Source of the DNA: Streptococcus suis
GTDB lineage: Bacteria; Bacillota; Bacilli; Lactobacillales; Streptococcaceae
Length of the DNA: 64,000 nucleotides
Assembly: GCF_016743335.1 (NCBI RefSeq)
Contig: NZ_WCJE01000002.1
Span: 91,164-155,163 of the forward strand
Direction: 5' to 3'
Part shown: piece after piece, positions 62,901 through 64,000 of the stretch
Layout of the letters: each line of letters starts with the position of its first letter
Position numbering within the stretch: the stretch's first letter is position 1
Program-made: the position numbers and the translations under genes
The notes under the pieces: generated by a model
Told to the model about the DNA's origin: nothing
Databases searched by the model: none
Seen by the model: the letters and a program-made list of their open reading frames with translations, nothing else

Positions 62901-63636
62901 CGGTCAAGGGCACCTGAGGGTCAGGGTTATTCTCTTCATAGGCTCTCAGCTGAATAGTAATACTGCCGGGACCTCTAGGAATCACAGTTGAGGCATTTAT
63001 TTCCGTCGTCTCTTGGTTGGTAAATACAGATTGATTTTCTTTGAGAATGGTCAGGTAATGCTCGTTGGTCATTGCGACCATTTCCCCAGTCTGAACCTCG
63101 GAAACCTTTTTGAAAATAAAGACATGCTCCTCAAATCGCTTACTACTGTCACTTGGGTCTGTAATTAAAGCAACAGAGCGATTGGCATTCGGTTTGATTC
63201 TTAAAGAATAGTACCCTTCACCATACACAGGCAACTGTTCTAATCCTTTCGCAAGGGAATCTTCAGTTTCTGTAGTAGCTTTTCTGTCATCTTCATTATA
63301 AGTCTCATCTCGGTAGAAACCTTCAGGAAGTATGTCCTGTCCTTGGTCATTTTGACCCAAAGCCAGACCGCTTTGCAGAATCAAGGTTAATCCTTGCTCA
63401 TCTATTACTCCTTCCGCAACTTTAAGTTTAACAGCTAATTGTTCGGAATTCGTTTGTTCCTTATCAATGGTGAGCGATAACTTAGTGGTATCCTCTTGAT
63501 AAGATTTTAAGTATGTATCGCGTATCATTGCTTCTTCCGAAGTCGTTTCTGATAAGGCGATAGCTGTTGTCGTTATAGAGTCTATGACTAACAAAGCAAG
63601 TAGAAACTTGCTTACTACTTTTACCCACGATTTCAA
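53923..63636 (-). CDS. Giant pilus-associated adhesin (ancillary/tip subunit)
   Basis: A 3237-residue surface protein beginning from TTG with GAGGAGAG upstream. A signal peptide spans about residues 1-28. An N-terminal adhesive region of about 1150 residues has large beta modules. Then comes a chain of about sixteen Cna_B-like domains, each marked by a LxETxAPxGY-type E-box. Two F5/8 type C (discoidin)-like domains lie near residues 1692-1829 and 2200-2335 (WWGVDLGS/YLGVDLQG, ARYIRVRN). The end is YPKTGG near 3203, a hydrophobic helix and RRKN. It heads the pilus operon, so it probably caps the fibre and binds host glycans. The coding frame is intact. Confidence 0.92.
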   Translation of the reverse strand: MKSWVKVVSKFLLALLVIDSITTTAIALSETTSEEAMIRDTYLKSYQEDTTKLSLTIDKEQTNSEQLAVKLKVAEGVIDEQGLTLILQSGLALGQNDQGQDILPEGFYRDETYNEDDRKATTETEDSLAKGLEQLPVYGEGYYSLRIKPNANRSVALITDPSDSSKRFEEHVFIFKKVSEVQTGEMVAMTNEHYLTILKENQSVFTNQETTEINASTVIPRGPGSITIQLRAYEENNPDPQVPLTESEFEISSVAHPEQTMKGKTDLNGNVTFENIALGSYTIKQLTSNSDYTIAEQIETVELTEAETTRTIRVTNTEKNASERQNGGISRSSRSRRAVTEAASYSTTTTVTNPDGTTTTYTREESIFKYIFKPITISIPGVYQSYSQDGVLEKKEVVVDSATNTTKIIWEYTTTVGGANSNITSIRNAFSTTTDSGLGEPRITSVTKNGTPITTNTTYFGSSDNFKSATDNLPVENGTYVYTIETPVVIPSDNYSLDYRSEVTVNAPKGSKLTYNGTSVTLSQAETRTLSTADTITLPAQEDGGVLGDLKVETVNASNVNRTIGKYRDGNDRVIEWTSSQLNDTTDSQTFTFDVALDSSQAVHEYKVYIYEPSNGTYTETRAETVIPIGNQITVSNVPAGAIALVKTVTNVINEKLNHTISGAQLEALKGDIKIQKNWVNGATPVNTSFTITGGTVNQTKTLSAGQATITVNDVPKFSGTGATAMKKRIHYEVNETVPTGYILASATFDLESLTYLFNNKKDESSSTLPGPPGTPTNYGITSVEPVDINYIKYQSGSTVWGGFSGSLKLGFKIPPYAQEGDSFTVQIPEELKLDHPANPNQEWTPVYDNNGREIAKVYHTKDRELKFVLTKNAYSVSEYSGWYTIGSQPSNIIQKNNDTSFRGPYLTGVDPVLPKWYEWENTKSTILTKQLNFTGSYTGASFSYDNKTISTTGTLNATNNGSSQGDLHEFDGVNKYEYEQGEDYIIWDLMYNTGGDYLGTRSNNFWDLIHPQMSLYTYGNTDQSVGTDIEFYIADATAAASYTNPVKMTFKGTSSKNGHTQYHYYIPGTTYGVAVYIKQENTSNPSFDGFTSNYTLEFYYENLQNKALVARIKMRKGAATNGGYYYNGAQKALYSGVGGAQKIYRRAAETTARGGAYPTDWYSLKLKKVSIENGQKKALEGAAFTLYDANKKPYQTVRSNANGEFTFSELLAGTYTFKEISAPPGYILDPTEHTIVVTNSQNITIDGKKYDANSPTEVVNTKPTTLQINKFELGESQPLKGAVFRLKSKNGGNYDITIGDVIPASQFIFSDLTKGTYTLTETKAPAGYKTISPIDIEVYEENGELKIRKLTDTANTQTGAIEVVNGNFSINVVDEDFSTEFTKVNEQGQPLADAVFELRQMTQTGYKRVLTGLTSNAQGKLRVDHLQGGTTYELWETSAPSGYRKLTTAAARFTVSDTGAITFASGGSQITNRPPTYKVKVQKVDALTGQKVTVQTRIGITDSQGNVIDGQISNFTNGEVSFPKNFAPGTYYIKEETTPSGYIGLSGLVPFTIRADGVVEVSSDYLEGIDVTTSSPDTITIKVKNYPLGRFKVSKRIKGISDLTNLITGQMTFTLTKNDDPNVTIVKQQAASQDFIFENLQPGVYTLTETQAPSGYIKSTETYTIQVDRDGSVRFYPNSDTSSHLATGLRVIKSAEIAATTTHGSSTEDKALDGNLTTGALYRLSNSTLNEGQWWGVDLGSVQRVTQILFAQGKNATDGSDRDKMDSYTLEYSSDGITYQSLGDFTTLDLTQSVDVYARYIRVRNLQTGTNRWLGIRELQVSVRDATQTIEAGGSNDTANIIKIGNIENPEFKIEKVDSNNNQISKPVTFKLYKVDDNTTADTVSSVTLDDSNLVQTLTFTGQSDMTRLTATALGKYVLVETQAPEGYDGLDGPVLLELYETTQAYALTQQKAVTRFRVLSSTNSVSIADLPGVAGVLANAISIKVKNTLKSYNLKIVKKDLTTDSGLNARFELYNENESTKLDQGNTTQTGNSLTFRNLQPGIYVLKEVTPPSGYIQVEPVRLEITQAGQLQILSGDTELLQVGASSGNTLELTVKNDSKKTLRISKRIKGLESLASLITGNMTFTLSKDNDTSFRPVTVTQAANTDFVFSNLTYGSYTLVETAPPAGYMAEPITYKVSVSRSGVSLYKVANAAPSERVAGATLIKSGDLSNIQSGQDGNAIDGNDTTAVTYSNFNGQGNNIPAGAYLGVDLQGVKRVRRIHYLQGNQNNPLDRFNRFTLEYSIDGRTYFPLSTYTANELVELDTDIVARYIRVRNEDQVVNKWYVVRELTVSAQATETVGALSTGQYPIGNIQHPQIQVEKRDMSNARINQSVTFKLYKVDDATTTANAAAAIQESNLVQTFTLTNGQASQALQAKVLGRYALVEVAPPTGYRALAGPVLLDLTTAQETHSGSQMKTVSRFTLVDSTDKVTIDTATANVLKIFVKNELLTYNLLIKKRDLANPNTGLDARFELYNENESTKLDQGNTTQTGNSLTFRNLRPGTYVLKEVTAPTGYNPIQKIKLTISLDGQITIVEGPQDLLESQAVNANNEIELVVKNRPFTDFSIEKVSNLDPTINLAGVQLQIKAKNNGPAPLFSDDNWHIQHYQATIDTANKALTWWTQSNDVGNAVFKLPQGTYTISELSAPAGYELLQPFDIIVGADGQVRLADGAPTNAEINTKDGRINLKLTNIFKPKLKIIKVDSRDENRRLANATFKLYGEDGRTQVGSDLVTGTTGEVEIPALTPGTYYLQETQSPAGFQTNGTKYKLIIATDGTTTVENADDLIAVAPLSDDKVISITLKNNVKTYLLKIKKRDYDNPTNGVSGARFALYPSEGPNEDGSNMVQVLINGRMTALVGGSYSHLDNTIDFPNIPPGEYVLRETQAPSGYTKIRDTRLRIGEDGRLTLLDADQALVSVETGQGDTLVMVAKNIRTFNFQIKKVDSTNEATLLDNAQFSIYKTDVNWTKGDTALAQGVTSAGIYQTNLEPGYYILKEDQAPSGYLLNQKEYRFQINHDGSILLHNPDETVSLSRADTNRLVVFTMKNTRTTSQFKLAKRSYRDSDQRLEATFELKESGNAQATAVVKTTTTTGDEVLFDNLPVGKSYILKETVAPDGYQKIEKEIHIDIGADGAITIQDGGDLISLDNTDPHLIIVKNLRKGEYPKTGGVGIIPYIALGGVMMLVALAVELRRKNLI
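56036..56097. repeat. 62-bp exact direct repeat, copy 1 (within the adhesin)
   Basis: Identical to 57539-57600, 1503 bases away (501 codons, in frame). It encodes the conserved ELYNENESTKLDQGNTTQTG segment of a Cna_B domain. It marks the ends of a duplicated module. Confidence 0.95.
57539..57600. repeat. 62-bp exact direct repeat, copy 2 (within the adhesin)
   Basis: The second copy of the 62-bp repeat (see 56036). Recombination between the copies would delete or add exactly 501 residues, including one F5/8C-like domain, without breaking the frame. Confidence 0.95.
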
Positions 63637-63661
63637 CTTATTTCTCTCTCCTCGTAAAAAT

Positions 63662-63707
63662 AGAAAAAAATTACCCCCCCCCTTAAATATTTAAGGAGGG
63701 GTAATTT
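63662..63707 (-). promoter_or_regulatory. Terminator-type hairpin with a G9 tract in the pilus leader
   Basis: On the leader strand, AAATTACCCCTCC and GGGGGGGGGTAATTT enclose TTAAATATTTAA, and seven Ts follow (complement of 63664-63670). The nine-G run (complement of 63674-63682) pairs with a shorter C-rich arm of seven positions with one mismatch, leaving a bulge. It lies between the promoter at 63724 and the TTG start, so it can end the pilus transcript before the first gene. Changes in G number would alter the stem. Confidence 0.8.
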
Positions 63708-63723
63708 CCTTATTCAGTTTACC

Positions 63724-63752
63724 AGTATAACATACCTATTTAGGAAGTTCAA
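63724..63752 (-). promoter_or_regulatory. Pilus operon promoter
   Basis: TTGAAC (complement of 63747-63752), a 17-base spacer and TATACT with a preceding TGT (complement of 63724-63729). The start would be near 63717, giving an ~80-base leader that contains the G9 hairpin. Confidence 0.75.
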
Positions 63753-63759
63753 GCCAAAT

Positions 63760-64000
63760 TTCTGAAAGTACACGCCATACGCATAAAAAATTTCAGTAAA
63801 TTCTCAAAGCAGTCTAACACCAAAACTGGAAATTAGACTGAGACAAAAAAATAAGGTAGAACTTACTATGGGACAAGTTGGTAACTAATAAGAGCACCTC
63901 TATAAACTCCAAAAATTGCAAATTTGGAGTTACGAAAGCCTTGTTAAATCAACATTTTAAATTTTATAGTCATTTGAATTAACTTTGATACATCGTCACA
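63760..64000. other. Non-coding upstream region of the pilus operon
   Basis: I see no gene here. One clear inverted repeat, AACTCCAAA / TTTGGAGTT at 63905-63931, and a shorter GTCTAA/TTAGAC pair at 63811-63836 occur in A/T-rich DNA. The pattern recalls the ends of insertion sequences, but no transposase reading frame lies in the window, so this is only a possible remnant. Confidence 0.4.

Overview
The window reads as chromosomal DNA of a Streptococcus, most probably Streptococcus suis. I infer this from the low-GC content, the conserved blocks rpmG-secE-nusG/pbp2A, rsgA-rpe-thiN-rmuC-yhaM, tatD-rnmV, rpmH/jag-yidC-rnpA and argGH, and a pilus locus with three class C sortases laid out like the S. 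suis srtBCD cluster. No database search was possible, so the species is an inference.

Layout. (1) 1-5.4 kb: the right end of an integrated phage or phage-like island. It has a divergent cI/cro switch with shared operators, an ImmA/IrrE peptidase, a membrane-anchored HIRAN protein and a tyrosine integrase. The element continues off the left edge. (2) 5.5-17 kb: core genes, namely nusG, secE, rpmG, pbp2A, a ferredoxin-NADP reductase, a pseudouridine synthase, purR, and the run rsgA-rpe-thiN-rmuC-yhaM-aminoglycoside-phosphotransferase-like gene. (3) 17-29.4 kb: accessory DNA. It holds an LPXTG protein with a Pro-rich repeat tract, a serine recombinase beside two 30-bp palindromes, tRNA-Leu(CAG), a RelBE-type toxin-antitoxin pair, an Rgg regulator with a two-gene ABC exporter, and an envelope operon (multi-pass membrane protein plus LtaS/GacH-like sulfatase-fold enzyme) behind a likely transcription attenuator. 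(4) 29.5-34.4 kb: rsmA, rnmV and tatD, with an inserted cassette of toxin-antitoxin pairs, DUF1697 and NUDIX genes. (5) 34.4-39.7 kb: rpmH, jag, yidC, rnpA, argH, argG. (6) 39.7-47.8 kb: NUDIX, MerR, mmuM-mmuP, gltX, an MFS protein, and a LytTR regulator with a LiaF-like membrane partner. (7) 47.9-64 kb: a pilus locus. On the minus strand it runs from a leader with a poly-G attenuator to a 3237-residue adhesin, the major pilin, a small basal pilin, a terminator, then srtB-srtC-srtD.

The most notable signals are regulatory or structural. They are: a nine-base G tract inside a terminator hairpin in the pilus leader, which is a candidate phase-variation switch; an in-frame duplicated module with F5/8C-like domains in the giant adhesin; a nested mobile repeat that supplies the last 13 codons and stop of srtD; a leader attenuator ahead of the envelope operon; a terminator hairpin directly downstream of the nusG promoter; two exact 12-bp direct repeats at 21-bp spacing upstream of the LytTR operon promoter; and paired palindromes beside the serine recombinase.

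Start codons were re-chosen from ribosome binding sites wherever the longest frame looked over-extended. Residue positions for domains are approximate.
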